A DNA stretch of 64,000 nt, taken from NCBI GenBank assembly GCA_019359435.1, contig JAHHHI010000055.1, forward strand, positions 1-64,000. Reading direction: 5' to 3'. The position numbers and the translations under genes were made by a program. The notes below the pieces were generated by a model that saw only the letters and a list, made by a program, of their open reading frames with translations, did not search any database and had not been told where the DNA came from. Source of the stretch: Kaiparowitsia implicata GSE-PSE-MK54-09C (lineage in GTDB: Bacteria; Cyanobacteriota; Cyanobacteriia; Elainellales; Elainellaceae). Shown here in pieces: positions 35,356-44,658 of the stretch (positions are counted from its first letter, which is position 1; each line of letters starts with the position of its first letter).

Positions 35356-38253
35356 CTATTTGGCATCCATCCAATTGTTGCCTGCATTCATTTCTACCCT
35401 AAGCGGTACGCTCAAGTTGACTGCCGATTCCATCGCCTCGCGAATCTGTGGTTTTAGGTCATCCCACTCAGCAGGATCAATCTCAAACACGAGTTCATCA
35501 TGCACCTGCAGCAGCAGGTTAGCGTTGCGCCCTTTGAGGAGCTTGTGCAGTTGAATCATCGCAAGTTTGATAATGTCAGCGCTTGAGCCTTGGATGGGGG
35601 CATTGGCCGAGGCTCGCAGCGATTGAGCATCATACTGATCGCGATAGCGCAGCTTGTCTAGGTCGATGCTGTCGGGGTTGCTGCCGCGCAGCGCTTTGAG
35701 CCCCTCGCTGTTGAAATTAAAGTAGCGCCGCCGTCCCAAAATGGTTTCGACATAGCCGTGGGCGATCGCCGCTCGCTGCATCTGTTGCAGATAGCCAAAC
35801 ACGTTGGAATAGCGCTCATAAAAGCGATCGATAAACATCTTGGCCTCGGCATTGCTAAAGCCCGACTCGCGGGCAAATCGCTGGGCTCCCATGCCATAGA
35901 TCACGCCAAAGTTGAGGGTCTTTGCCAGTCGCCGTTCATCAGCGGTGATGCTGTCTTTCTCAAACAACAGCCGAGCTGTTAACGCGTGAACATCCTCATT
36001 GTTCTGATAGGTTTCGATCAGAATGGGCTCTTGACTGAGGTGCGCCAAAATCCGCAGCTCAATCTGCGAATAGTCTGCCGCGATCATCAGCCAACCTTCT
36101 TTAGGGATAAAGGCTTGGCGGATCTGACGGCTAAATTCTGTGCGAATGGGAATGTTTTGCAGGTTGGGATTGGAGGAGGAAAGCCGCCCCGTCGCGGTGA
36201 TGGTCTGATTGAAGTCGGTGTGGACGCGGTGGGTGTCGGGGCGCACCAGTTGGGGCAGGGCATCCACATAGGTCGATTTGAGCTTTGACAGCTCGCGATA
36301 GTCTTTAATGCAATCAATGACGGGGTGGTCGCCCTCTAGCTTTTCTAGCGTGGCGGCATCGGTGGAATAGCCCGTGGTGCGCTTCTTAGACTTGCGTTTG
36401 TCTAGCCCCAACGTGTCAAATAGCAGCTCACTCAGTTGCTTGGGCGAGCCTAGGTTGAAGGTGGTGCCCGCTACGTCGTAGGCTTTGGCCTCGATGCGCT
36501 GCAAGTCTGTTTCTAGGGATTGGGAGAACTTGCCTAGATACTCTACATCAATGCGAATGCCAGTATATTCCATCTGCGCTAGCACTGGCTCTAGCGGTTG
36601 CTCTACGGCAGTCAGCAAGTCGTGGAGCTGGGGAATAAGGGTCAGTTCTGCCCGCATCAGCGGCACTAGGCCGTACACGGTGTAGGCGTCGGTGCCGCAG
36701 TAAAGGGCAGCTTGGGCGATCGCCACACTAGCAAAGGTATCTCCCTTTTTTACCAGGTCGCCATAGGTCTGGGCTTCAATCCCCAGGTAGCGCATCCCCA
36801 AGTCGCTCAGGTTGTGCGTTTTTTCAGGGTTCAGCACATAGCTTGCCAGCATCGTATCCATCACCACGCCTGTCAGCTCAACGCCCTGGCAGCGCAGCAC
36901 TAAACGATCAAACTTGGCGTTTTGCAATACTTTGGGATAGCGCGCATCTTCTAAAATCGGGCGCAGGGCGTCTAGCACGGTCTCACGCGGGAGGTTGGTG
37001 CCCTGGGCATGCCCGATGGGAATGTAGGCCGTCTCGGTTTCTCCTGAACCCCAGCAGCAGCCGAGTCCCACCAAGGTTGCATCGCGCGGCTCCAATGAGG
37101 TGGTTTCGGTATCCCACCCGACGGGGGTGTCGGGATTGGTGCAGGCGGTTAAGGTGGCAACAAGGGCGTTCAGCTTTTCCTCGGTGTCAATGATTTGAGG
37201 CGTTAGCGCTAGGGTTTGTCGGGTCGGGGCGGCATCGGTTTCTTCCGCAGAGAAGAACCAGAGGTCGCCGTCTTCGACGGGCATGGGGGCTGGGGCTGGG
37301 GCGGCAGATGTGGGAGAAGCCGCGACGCCGCTAAAGCGATCGCGCAATTTGGGTAACTGCCGCAAAAACTGCTGTAGCTCTAGCGTTTCAAACCACTGGC
37401 GCACGGGTTCTTCGTCAAAGCCGGTGAGCTTGCAGTCGTCGAGATTGGCATTGACGGGCACATCGAGGTGAATCTGCGCCAGATATTGCGATCGCAGCGC
37501 GTCTTCTTGACCGTTCTCGAGCTTGGTGCGCACGGCCTTTTTGGCAATGTCGTCCAAATGTGCATAGATCTGATCCAGGCTGGCGAACTGGGTGAGCAGG
37601 TCTATCGCCGTTTTTTCGCCAATGCCTTTTACACCGGGAATGTTGTCAGAACTGTCGCCGCACAACGCTTTGAAGTCCACGACCTGCGCGGGCTCAACGC
37701 CCATTTTTTCCTTGACTTCTGCGGGGCCATACTCCTTGAGCGACGAGGTGCGGCGGAAGGGGTTGGTGCTGAGGTAGAGAACGCTGACGCCTGTCTCGCC
37801 GTCTACGGGAGCATCGACCAGCTGAAACATGTCGCGATCGCCCGTCAAAATCTTGACCCGATAGCCCTCGGCACTGGCCTTGCGCGCTAGGGTGCCAATC
37901 ACATCGTCGGCTTCGTATCCCGGCACTGTATAGATGGGCAAATTCAGCGCCAGCAGCACCGCCTGAAGGTTTGCCAAATCGGGCAAAAAATCCTCTGGCG
38001 CGTCGGGCCGTCCGGCCTTATAGGTTTCATCTTGCTCGTGGCGAAAGGTGCGCTCTTCGGGGTCAAAGGCGATCGCCAGATACTGGGGGTTCTCCTTGGT
38101 CATCGTATCCATCAGCGACTTGAGAAAGCCGTAGGTGGCGCTAGTCGGAATCCCCGTAGAGGTGCGCAAGCCACCCTCTTGGCTCTTGGAATGGGCAAAG
38201 TAGGAGCGAAAGGCCAGCGAGTGACCATCAACCAAAATCAACAGAGGAGCCAT
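35356..38253 (-). CDS. polA: DNA polymerase I
   Basis: 965 residues from MAPLLILVDGHSLAFRSYFAH; 49 codons of open frame upstream are arginine/proline-rich and not conserved. Domains in order: 5'-3' exonuclease (GYEADDVIGTLA, CGDSSDNIPGVKGIGEKTA), a 3'-5' exonuclease and the polymerase. The proofreading residues are present: D-x-E in WDTETTSL, N-x3-D in QNAKFDRL and Y-x3-D in YCGTDAY. Polymerase motifs A (DYSQIELRILAH), B (RRLAKTLNFGVIYGM) and C (QVHDELVFE) are intact. The enzyme processes Okazaki fragments and fills repair gaps. A ribosome-binding site-like GAGGAG overlaps the region before the ATG. Confidence 0.97.
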   Translation of the reverse strand: MAPLLILVDGHSLAFRSYFAHSKSQEGGLRTSTGIPTSATYGFLKSLMDTMTKENPQYLAIAFDPEERTFRHEQDETYKAGRPDAPEDFLPDLANLQAVLLALNLPIYTVPGYEADDVIGTLARKASAEGYRVKILTGDRDMFQLVDAPVDGETGVSVLYLSTNPFRRTSSLKEYGPAEVKEKMGVEPAQVVDFKALCGDSSDNIPGVKGIGEKTAIDLLTQFASLDQIYAHLDDIAKKAVRTKLENGQEDALRSQYLAQIHLDVPVNANLDDCKLTGFDEEPVRQWFETLELQQFLRQLPKLRDRFSGVAASPTSAAPAPAPMPVEDGDLWFFSAEETDAAPTRQTLALTPQIIDTEEKLNALVATLTACTNPDTPVGWDTETTSLEPRDATLVGLGCCWGSGETETAYIPIGHAQGTNLPRETVLDALRPILEDARYPKVLQNAKFDRLVLRCQGVELTGVVMDTMLASYVLNPEKTHNLSDLGMRYLGIEAQTYGDLVKKGDTFASVAIAQAALYCGTDAYTVYGLVPLMRAELTLIPQLHDLLTAVEQPLEPVLAQMEYTGIRIDVEYLGKFSQSLETDLQRIEAKAYDVAGTTFNLGSPKQLSELLFDTLGLDKRKSKKRTTGYSTDAATLEKLEGDHPVIDCIKDYRELSKLKSTYVDALPQLVRPDTHRVHTDFNQTITATGRLSSSNPNLQNIPIRTEFSRQIRQAFIPKEGWLMIAADYSQIELRILAHLSQEPILIETYQNNEDVHALTARLLFEKDSITADERRLAKTLNFGVIYGMGAQRFARESGFSNAEAKMFIDRFYERYSNVFGYLQQMQRAAIAHGYVETILGRRRYFNFNSEGLKALRGSNPDSIDLDKLRYRDQYDAQSLRASANAPIQGSSADIIKLAMIQLHKLLKGRNANLLLQVHDELVFEIDPAEWDDLKPQIREAMESAVNLSVPLRVEMNAGNNWMDAK

Positions 38254-38389
38254 GAGCAGCGGCAAAGAACAGAGACAAGATCTGGGTCTAGTGTATCGCT
38301 TCTGATGGGGCGACTCTGCACCCGGTCTCGGCGCACCCAGTCTCAGCACACTCGGCCTCGGCGCACCCGGTCTCAGCCTCTCGTCGGAG

Positions 38390-38857
38390 TCAGATGCCAA
38401 TGGGTGACATCACCACATCCAAAAGCACCTGCTGCTGACGCAGCTGCGACAGCAGGTGCTCAATGGCTCTGGGGCAACCGGCCAGCAGCAGGGTGGTGTG
38501 GTTTGGGGTTTGGGCAATGATCTCGCTGTGAATCAGGGTATTGTCCAAATCCACCTGGGTAAGGTCAGAAATTTGGGCTAGGGCGATCGCCCGCAACCCT
38601 GGATCATCCTGCGCATATACCGCCACCGCCACCACGCTAGAAAGCCGCTGGGTAGCCCGATACAGCGTCGTCTTCTTGGCCTCCGTGGCGCGAAAGCTAA
38701 TGATCAGCCGCGCATCTGCTGTTGTGCTGGCGTCAATGCCGCTGCCCAGCGTGGCCTCTAGCGACACCCCGCGATTCGAGAACACCGACGCCACCGCCGT
38801 CATCGTCCCCGGTTTATCCAGCGCTCGAATCACAAACACCCATCGCTGTTCAGCCAC
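38390..38857 (-). CDS. ACT-domain protein
   Basis: 155 residues from a GTG at 38857. The gene overlaps the end of the dehydrogenase gene by 8 bp (CGTGGCTGA holds both the GTG and the upstream TGA). The conserved part is at the N-terminus: EQRWVFVIRALDKPGTMTAVASVFSNRGVSLEATLGSGID, an ACT domain as in ligand-binding regulators of amino-acid enzymes. The rest alternates strands and helices and could be a second, diverged ACT unit. Upstream open frame to 39046 lies inside the dehydrogenase gene and is not used. The tight overlap suggests the two proteins act together, perhaps with the ACT protein sensing a metabolite. Confidence 0.75.
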   Translation of the reverse strand: MAEQRWVFVIRALDKPGTMTAVASVFSNRGVSLEATLGSGIDASTTADARLIISFRATEAKKTTLYRATQRLSSVVAVAVYAQDDPGLRAIALAQISDLTQVDLDNTLIHSEIIAQTPNHTTLLLAGCPRAIEHLLSQLRQQQVLLDVVMSPIGI

Positions 38858-39905
38858 GCTGCAAATCCTCTGCGAGTCGCTGACTAAGAAACGCCGCCAT
38901 CTGGCGCAGCAATTTCTCTTCTTCATCCCAGATGGGAATCGGGATGACCTGAGTCCAGCCAAAGGGGGTGAGCACGATCGGCACGCCCATTGGGGTGTGA
39001 ATGTCGCAAAACTCGCCCCGGAGCTGCACCTGCCCAGACACCACAATTTCGCGCCCGTCCATCAGAGCCTTGACTAAATCCACCGTGACGTTGGCCGTGG
39101 CAGAAATCGTCTTTGCGCCCGACAAGTGGGTGATAAACGGCTTGATGACGACCCGCAGATCCGGCGAGAGGCGATCGACATAATCATAGGCGGCTGCGAT
39201 GTTGCCCGCTTTGACCAGCGCCAGCACCGCCGTCCGCTCTTGGCTCACATAGTCAGGAAACTCGGGAACCGCATGACCTTGGCGCAGTCGCGTCAGAGCC
39301 TCTTCTAATTCCTCTGCATCCATGCCGTGAATGTTGACACTGCTCCACAGCGGCACCATGCGATCGCCGTGCTCCCCCACCACAAACCCCTGCACCAGCT
39401 GTCGTCGCACGCCAATATCCACCGCAATCTCTCGCCGAAACCGCAGCGAATCAGAATAGGCCCCAATCCCCACGACGCGGTGCCGCCCTAGGTGCTGGCT
39501 AAACACTTCTACCGCCAGCTCTTGAGGATTTGTGACCACGACGACGACCTCATGCCCACTGCCATAGCGGGCGATCGCCCGAGCATATTGCTCAAAGACA
39601 GAAAGATTCACGGCTGCTAGCTCCGCCCGCGAGGTAAGATTCCCGCCGACCGTTGCGCCCGCCGTCATCACAATCACATCTCCCACGATGTCTTCGGGAT
39701 GCAGCGCCACATCGAGTTCTGGAGCCATTTCGGCATAGGCATCGTTGAGATCGCTGCCCATGCCCGCCAGCACCCGCGCGCTCTTGCCCTCAGCCCGCCC
39801 CACCAGTTGCAGCCGTTCGGTCGGCATCAGCACCCGCGACACCAACAGTTGGGTGACAATTTCTCGACCGCAGTCGCCGCTGGCTCCAATAATGGCAATA
39901 TCCAT
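38850..39905 (-). CDS. Malate/lactate dehydrogenase family protein
   Basis: 351 residues. The Rossmann start is IAIIGASGDCGREIVTQLL, with Ser and Cys where typical enzymes have GAGNVG-like spacing. Then MTAGATVGGNLTSRAELAAVN replaces the usual substrate-loop wording (VTAG.PR), TNPQELAVEVF replaces TNPVD, and GEHGDRMVPLWSSV keeps the catalytic His. The substrate-loop difference means the true substrate cannot be assumed to be malate or lactate. A C-terminal extension FGWTQVIPIPIWDEEEKLL follows. Overlaps the ACT-domain gene. Family call firm, substrate open. Confidence 0.82.
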   Translation of the reverse strand: MDIAIIGASGDCGREIVTQLLVSRVLMPTERLQLVGRAEGKSARVLAGMGSDLNDAYAEMAPELDVALHPEDIVGDVIVMTAGATVGGNLTSRAELAAVNLSVFEQYARAIARYGSGHEVVVVVTNPQELAVEVFSQHLGRHRVVGIGAYSDSLRFRREIAVDIGVRRQLVQGFVVGEHGDRMVPLWSSVNIHGMDAEELEEALTRLRQGHAVPEFPDYVSQERTAVLALVKAGNIAAAYDYVDRLSPDLRVVIKPFITHLSGAKTISATANVTVDLVKALMDGREIVVSGQVQLRGEFCDIHTPMGVPIVLTPFGWTQVIPIPIWDEEEKLLRQMAAFLSQRLAEDLQRG

Positions 39906-40053
39906 GCCTGCACCCCATTGCAGAGACTGTGTAGACTGGGGATTAATCGCAATCTGCTACACTAGAGCGCTAGCATAGCTCATTCGGTTAGCCTAGGGCT
40001 GCATTGCATCACACGCTTCACGGTTTTTTACCAGACGGGTAGACCCAGCACTT

Positions 40054-40356
40054 ATGGCTCACGCTTCTGAAAACTCCGCCCCCAAAGAGCAAACGCATCC
40101 CCTATGGAAGAGCGATCGCCAAATTGTCGATGCGCTACTAACCGGCGACCCCAGCGACTATAACCTGTGCGAGCTAGCTCGTCTCCGCATCCGCTATGAC
40201 GGCTTCCCCGGTGCTCAAGACATTAAGACTGATTTGGATAAAGCGCTGACTCAGTGGCAGCTCACCGAAGACGCCCTGTTCGAGAAGACCCGCGCCATTC
40301 ACCAAGTGGCCCAAGTCTACAAAGGTCGAGGCTCTCAACGTGAAGACTGGAGCTAA
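40054..40356 (+). CDS. DUF3288 family protein
   Basis: 100 residues. Conserved wording HPLWKSDRQIVDALLTGDPSDYNLCELARLRIRYDGFPGAQDIKTDLDKAL matches the cyanobacterial DUF3288 family; the C-terminal part is a helix ending QVYKGRGSQREDW. No signal or membrane segment. The function of the family is unknown. It stands alone, divergent from the dehydrogenase gene, with its ATG after an ordinary leader. Confidence 0.85.
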   Translation: MAHASENSAPKEQTHPLWKSDRQIVDALLTGDPSDYNLCELARLRIRYDGFPGAQDIKTDLDKALTQWQLTEDALFEKTRAIHQVAQVYKGRGSQREDWS

Positions 40357-40514
40357 GAAAGCACCCGCGTGTCGATCTCCATCGCGATATCTGCGCGCAG
40401 GCGCAATGGTCGGCAGGGGACTCTCTTCCGCCCTTCGTTTGGGCTTAGGCTTGGCTTAGATCATGTCTATCGCTAAACTTCTCAACTGCCCCTCCATAGG
40501 CTAAATAACCAGTA

Positions 40515-40617
40515 CCGCCTGCAATGCGGGTGCTAATGGCTCAGAAACCGGGCCATTCGTTTAGTTCGCGTTCTCAGGGTCAGATGGTTTCGCAGGTAGC
40601 ATCCGCATTGCAGGCGG
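40515..40617. repeat. 20-bp inverted repeat spanning 103 bp between converging genes
   Basis: CCGCCTGCAATGCGGGTGCT (40515-40534) pairs with AGCATCCGCATTGCAGGCGG (40598-40617), with one G-T-type mismatch. The right arm ends one base before the stop codon of the reverse M41-like gene. It may be a terminator stem, a structured 3' region or the remnant of a small mobile element. Confidence 0.6.
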
Positions 40618-40618
40618 A

Positions 40619-41326
40619 TTACGTTAGAAGGCGTTTGCAGTCGTCGATGGGGGCATTTTGTGCCATGGCGGCAACGAGGGCATCGTAATGGTCACGCTGA
40701 GTTTCAATCAACGTTTTTGCTTGGAGAGCGGCCCAGCGCTGCTTTAGCACGGCTTCAGAGGGAGAGCGTTTGAACAGGTTCCACAGGGTGCGAATTTGGG
40801 CGCGATCGCTCTCCCCTCCTTCCGCATTGCCATAGACCATCTGCTCTGCGGCGATTCCCGCCATCCATACCTGACAAAACTGATCAACTCGCTGCGCTGA
40901 AAGTTGCCCGGTTGCGGCTTCAGCTTCTAACTCAGTCGTATCGAAGCTGACCCCGCCGACGCCTCGTTGCCCTTGGCGAAACGCCTCCCAAGCGCTGAGG
41001 GTATACCCGGTGATCGGAATTCCCAAATGGTGCGCCACCAGAAAATGTCCAGCCTCGTGGTGCAGCACTCGTTCTCGATGCTCCGGCGAAAACCGGGCGA
41101 TCGCATCCACTAGCAGGGTGCTACCGCGATTCTGCCAGCCCAGCGTATCAACTGCCGCCAGCCCCATCGCCCCGGCAACGGCGATCGCCGGAACAGCAGG
41201 CGGAATGTGAATTAACGGCCCCACCAGCACAGAGAGGACGACCGCAAAAATAGAAATCGAAATAATATTAAGCGAGGTCTGTTGCACAATTTTTCTGATG
41301 ATTTTTTCTAAGTTGAGGACGTTCAC
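40619..41326 (-). CDS. FtsH-protease-domain-like membrane protein (M41-like, no AAA domain)
   Basis: 235 residues from a GTG start. Two membrane helices near the N-terminus (about 20-38 and 42-60) precede the zinc-binding motif HHEAGHFLVAHHLGIP, with HEAGH as in M41 peptidases. A third ligand could be the Glu or Asp in NAEGGESDRAQI. No AAA+ ATPase domain is present, unlike FtsH. Similar stand-alone peptidase-domain proteins are found in cyanobacteria and chloroplasts. Activity and substrate are unknown. It converges with DUF3288 and ends within the inverted repeat. Confidence 0.75.
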   Translation of the reverse strand: MNVLNLEKIIRKIVQQTSLNIISISIFAVVLSVLVGPLIHIPPAVPAIAVAGAMGLAAVDTLGWQNRGSTLLVDAIARFSPEHRERVLHHEAGHFLVAHHLGIPITGYTLSAWEAFRQGQRGVGGVSFDTTELEAEAATGQLSAQRVDQFCQVWMAGIAAEQMVYGNAEGGESDRAQIRTLWNLFKRSPSEAVLKQRWAALQAKTLIETQRDHYDALVAAMAQNAPIDDCKRLLT

Positions 41327-41515
41327 CCATCCAGCTTGAGCGAATTTCCTAGGGTTTAGCGTGGTCGCAAAGCGCGATTAAACTGACTAAAACTCCTCTC
41401 TATCAGAAGGTAGCGTCTCAGCGGGTCAACTGCCTCAATCGCTCGAAAGAAATCGGGTTCAATAGGATAGAGAGATCACCGCTTTAAACTCACCGTTTAA
41501 ACAAAGAGGCATCCG

Positions 41516-42803
41516 GTGGATTCACAGTATCAGCATGGCGCAACGCACCAGACCGGCGATGTGATCAATGACCGTTATGAGATCCTAGCGTCTTTGGGTA
41601 AGGGGAGCATGGGCACCACTTATCAGGGGCGAGATCGGATGCTGGGCCATCAAAACGCTGTCTCTGCGGCAAGCGGGCGATTGGAAGCTGCTAGAGCTAT
41701 TTGAGCGCGAGGCCCGCGTCCTTCAAACCCTCAGTCATCCTGCAATTCCCCAATACATTGACTATTTTCATCTCGACACGCCGAGCGATCGCCAGTTTTA
41801 TCTCGTGCGAGAGTTGGCAGAAGGCATCTCCCTGGCGGAGTGGATAGAGCAGGGCGGTCGCGCCGACGAGGCCACCGTCAAAGCCATGGCGATTCAACTG
41901 CTCAACGTGTTGGACTATTTGCACCGGCTTACACCCCCGGTCATCCACCGCGACATCAAGCCCGAAAACGTGATTCGGCGAGAGGATGGGCAGCTTTACC
42001 TAGTGGACTTTGGCTCAGTGCAGGATATCTATCGCTATACCATGAGCAAGAGCGGCACCTTTGTGGGCACGGTTGGCTACATGCCCCTAGAGCAGTTTCG
42101 CGGCGAGGTGTTTCCCTCCTCGGATCTATACGCGCTGGGCGCAACGCTGGTGTATGTGCTCACCGGGCGATCGCCCGATGCGCTGCCCCAAAAGCGCATG
42201 AAGCTCGACATCCGCCCCTACCTCACCACCTCGCCCGCCTTTACCCGCTGGCTAGAGCGCCTGCTAAAACCGGCAAGCGAATCATTCGACGGCATGACTG
42301 ACTCTCTCGTCTACCTATTGCTTCAGCAGCTTTTGCAGGTGCGATCGCTCACCTTTAGCGCCCACAGTCGCAGCGCCACTGGCTGGAGTGGTCAGGGCGC
42401 TGGCACCGTCAGCGTCACGCTGCCGCGCGACGCCTGTGTGGTGTGGCAAGAACGGGGAACCTGGCAAAATCAGCAGGGCACGATCATGCCCTTTCACAAC
42501 CGCTATCGCTGGACTGGTGTGGGCGATCGCCGCCTGAGACTAGAGCACTTGCGCTTCCAAACCCCAGTGCACCTCATAGATTTGGTGCCCTGCTGCAACG
42601 ACCCCAAACCCCAAACTTGGCAAGCAGAGCAGCCCCACGCCTGCGGAGACGATGCCTACCATCTCAGCCTGCAACGGCATGACATAGCGCTGCAGATGGA
42701 TTGGACCATCACTGGCCCCCACAAGCAAGAGCATATTGTGTATTGGTATCGCGATCGCCCTAGCGCCAGCGGGGGTCTAAGCTTAGCCAACCAAAGGGAT
42801 TGA
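41516..42803 (+). pseudogene. Serine/threonine protein kinase gene with a frameshift
   Basis: A Hanks-type kinase read in two frames. Frame 1, from a GTG at 41516 with AGAGG upstream, gives DRYEILASLGKGSMGTTYQGRDRML. Frame 2, open from about 41646, resumes AIKTLSLRQAGDWKLLELFEREARVLQTLSHPAIPQY and continues through HRDIKPENV, LVDFGSV, GTVGYMPLEQFRGE and an extra C-terminal part to 42803. The residues normally linking the Gly-rich loop to the VAIK Lys are missing, so about 11 bases seem to have been lost there, not just one inserted. It could be a real pseudogene or a sequencing or assembly error. All catalytic motifs downstream are intact. A start at 41805 would lack the ATP-binding lobe. Confidence 0.85.
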
Positions 42804-42858
42804 GAGCCTTCAGTCTCGACGCAACCACTACCCAGCATTCCACCTCTGGCGTCAACCG

Positions 42859-44160
42859 CTACAACAGGCGTAACTGCGACGACTGGGCAGCGGGTTCTGC
42901 TTTAGCGGGGGGCGTGTCGCGGCTCGCATAGTCTAATTCAGCGTCTGCCGTGGCCGACAAAAGCGCATTAGCCGCCGTGATCAGATCTAGTTCCAGATCC
43001 TTTAGAGTGGGCTGATGAGCAATGTAAGACTTGAGCGCATCAATCGGGTCAATGCTGTGCCCCACGCCCAACTCTGGCAAGCGAGGCCGAGCCAATTGGC
43101 TCACCAGTTCGGGATAGATCGTGTATGTGTGGGCCGATTGAAGCGCCGCGTGAACCGCAGCGTTATCAACTTGGGGCAGTTGGTCAGGGTGAATTTGGTA
43201 GACTAGGCGCACCACCGCATCTTGAATGGGGGCTTGGGCGATCGCCCGACTCAGCTCATCCTGCGGGTCGTCTGCGGTGACCAGATTCACCCGAATAGTG
43301 AGGAAGGTGCGCACCGGCAGCGGACAAAAATCGACCTGGGCGCGACCGCGCTCTAGCTCCACGAGCACATAGCCCTTGGCTTCATCTTCTTCGCTAAAGT
43401 CCACCCGCTCAATGCTGCCAGGGTAAACCACAGGGGGGTGGTCGCATAGCACCTGATGGCGATGCACATGCCCCAGCGCCACATAGTCGAAGCAGTCGCG
43501 CGTCAGCAGCGCCATGGGCACAGTAAACCCCTTCCCCGCTGCCAAAAACCGCTCCGCCCCAAAGCTCGCAGTATCGGTCATCAAATGCGCCAGCAACACC
43601 GTCGGTAGCGTCAGGTCAAGCTGGCGGATTTCCCCCTCTAGCGCCACCCGCAGGCGGTCGATCAGTAGCTCTTGAATATCCCCAATCGACAGAGTTTCGG
43701 TATCGGGGCGGGTGAGCAAAGCCGAACGCGTCAGCCAGGGCAGCGTCAACACTTGCACCGCACCAGCCCGAGTGTCAACGCGGTGGGTTTGCAGGCGATC
43801 GCCCACAATAAATTTAGGCACCCCCAGCGTGCGATAAATGCACAAACTAGCGCCCCCCTGCCCTTGAGAATGCTGATCGTGGTTTCCCACCAGCAGCACC
43901 GTAGGAATATCAGCATCTACCAAACGGTGGAACTGGCGAGCAAACGCATCTTGCACCACGGGCGGCGGCGTGGCATCAGGAAAAGCATCGCCGCCAAACA
44001 GCACCAGATCTACAGGATCTGCCAAAGCGCGATCAATGCAGAGGCTGAGGCTATGCTCAAAATCATCAAGCCGGGTATTACGTCCGGTATTGGGGTTAAT
44101 GCGCCCGTGGGAAAATCCACTACCCAGGTGGATATCTGATAAATGCAGAATCTTGATCAT
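42859..44160 (-). CDS. sbcD: Exonuclease SbcCD, nuclease subunit SbcD
   Basis: 433 residues of the Mre11/SbcD calcineurin-like family. Metal-binding motifs in order: LHLSDIHLGSG, FGGDAFPDATPP, LVGNHDQHS, LLAHLMTD and ALGHVHRHQ. The C-terminal capping region has VYPGSIERVDFSEEDEAKGYVLVEL, typical of SbcD. With SbcC it would cut DNA hairpins and process broken ends; sbcC is not in the window. The wording FGGDAFPD in place of the usual GDLFD is a small deviation. Start ATG at 44160. Confidence 0.92.
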   Translation of the reverse strand: MIKILHLSDIHLGSGFSHGRINPNTGRNTRLDDFEHSLSLCIDRALADPVDLVLFGGDAFPDATPPPVVQDAFARQFHRLVDADIPTVLLVGNHDQHSQGQGGASLCIYRTLGVPKFIVGDRLQTHRVDTRAGAVQVLTLPWLTRSALLTRPDTETLSIGDIQELLIDRLRVALEGEIRQLDLTLPTVLLAHLMTDTASFGAERFLAAGKGFTVPMALLTRDCFDYVALGHVHRHQVLCDHPPVVYPGSIERVDFSEEDEAKGYVLVELERGRAQVDFCPLPVRTFLTIRVNLVTADDPQDELSRAIAQAPIQDAVVRLVYQIHPDQLPQVDNAAVHAALQSAHTYTIYPELVSQLARPRLPELGVGHSIDPIDALKSYIAHQPTLKDLELDLITAANALLSATADAELDYASRDTPPAKAEPAAQSSQLRLL

Positions 44161-44476
44161 GGGGGATGACGTACCGCGTTCACGATTGCCTCCACAGCAA
44201 GCTCTACTGCGGCAAACAATCGTACTAACTAAGCTCCCCTTATTCTGTACCCATTTTGCGGGAACGATTCACTTATTTTTCCAGTGGCCTCCCTCGGTTC
44301 CTCCACACACACGCATCAGGACTTACGCACTCCGTGCAGCATCCTTCACCCCATCTCAGGGATTTAGCCCAGCCCTAGCTCAGAGATAGAGTCTGACTCC
44401 CGTCTGCCCCAAGCCAAGCGGCCTTGCTAGCGCCCAGTTTAACGCCACAAATCCAACAACCCCTTGCGGAGGGGTT

Positions 44477-44528
44477 CTAGGGGACGTGCTTCGTCCCCTA
44501 GCGGGGGTTCGGGGGGACGTCCCCCCGA
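44477..44528. repeat. Two adjacent G/C-rich palindromes
   Basis: CTAGGGGACG-TGCTT-CGTCCCCTAG at 44477-44501 and, seven bases on, a 20-bp perfect palindrome at 44509-44528 (TCGGGGGGAC with its complement). Both share the GGGGAC/GTCCCC core. Confidence 0.7.
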
Positions 44529-44588
44529 GGCTTGGTTCCGACGCCCGTTTTTCTATCCACACCGTAAGTTTGAGATAGCTCAAATCCT

Positions 44589-44619
44589 CATGGGCCATGC
44601 GCATCGCGCACGGCCCATG
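44589..44619 (-). terminator. GGGCC hairpin near the 3' end of the HlyD gene
   Basis: Arms CATGGGCCATGCGC / GCGCACGGCCCATG with one mismatch and a 3-base loop, 40 bp past the HlyD stop on the reverse strand. Related in sequence to the sigF terminator at 27900-27946. Confidence 0.55.
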
Positions 44620-44658
44620 AAGGTTTTGGAGCCTATATGTCTGCACCATCCCAAGGCT

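Larger units (their letters stand above)
44161..44658. other. Intergenic with several hairpins
   Basis: About 500 bp between the sbcD start and the HlyD stop. Contains CTAGGGGACG/CGTCCCCTAG (44477-44501), a perfect palindrome TCGGGGGGACGTCCCCCCGA (44509-44528) and a CATGGGCC stem (44589-44619). No gene supported. A cluster of this kind looks like repeat-derived DNA. Confidence 0.55.

Noticed and set aside
38254-38400. N-terminal extension of polA
   Set aside because: Arg/Pro-rich repeat-like codons; DNA polymerase I begins at LILVDGHSL.
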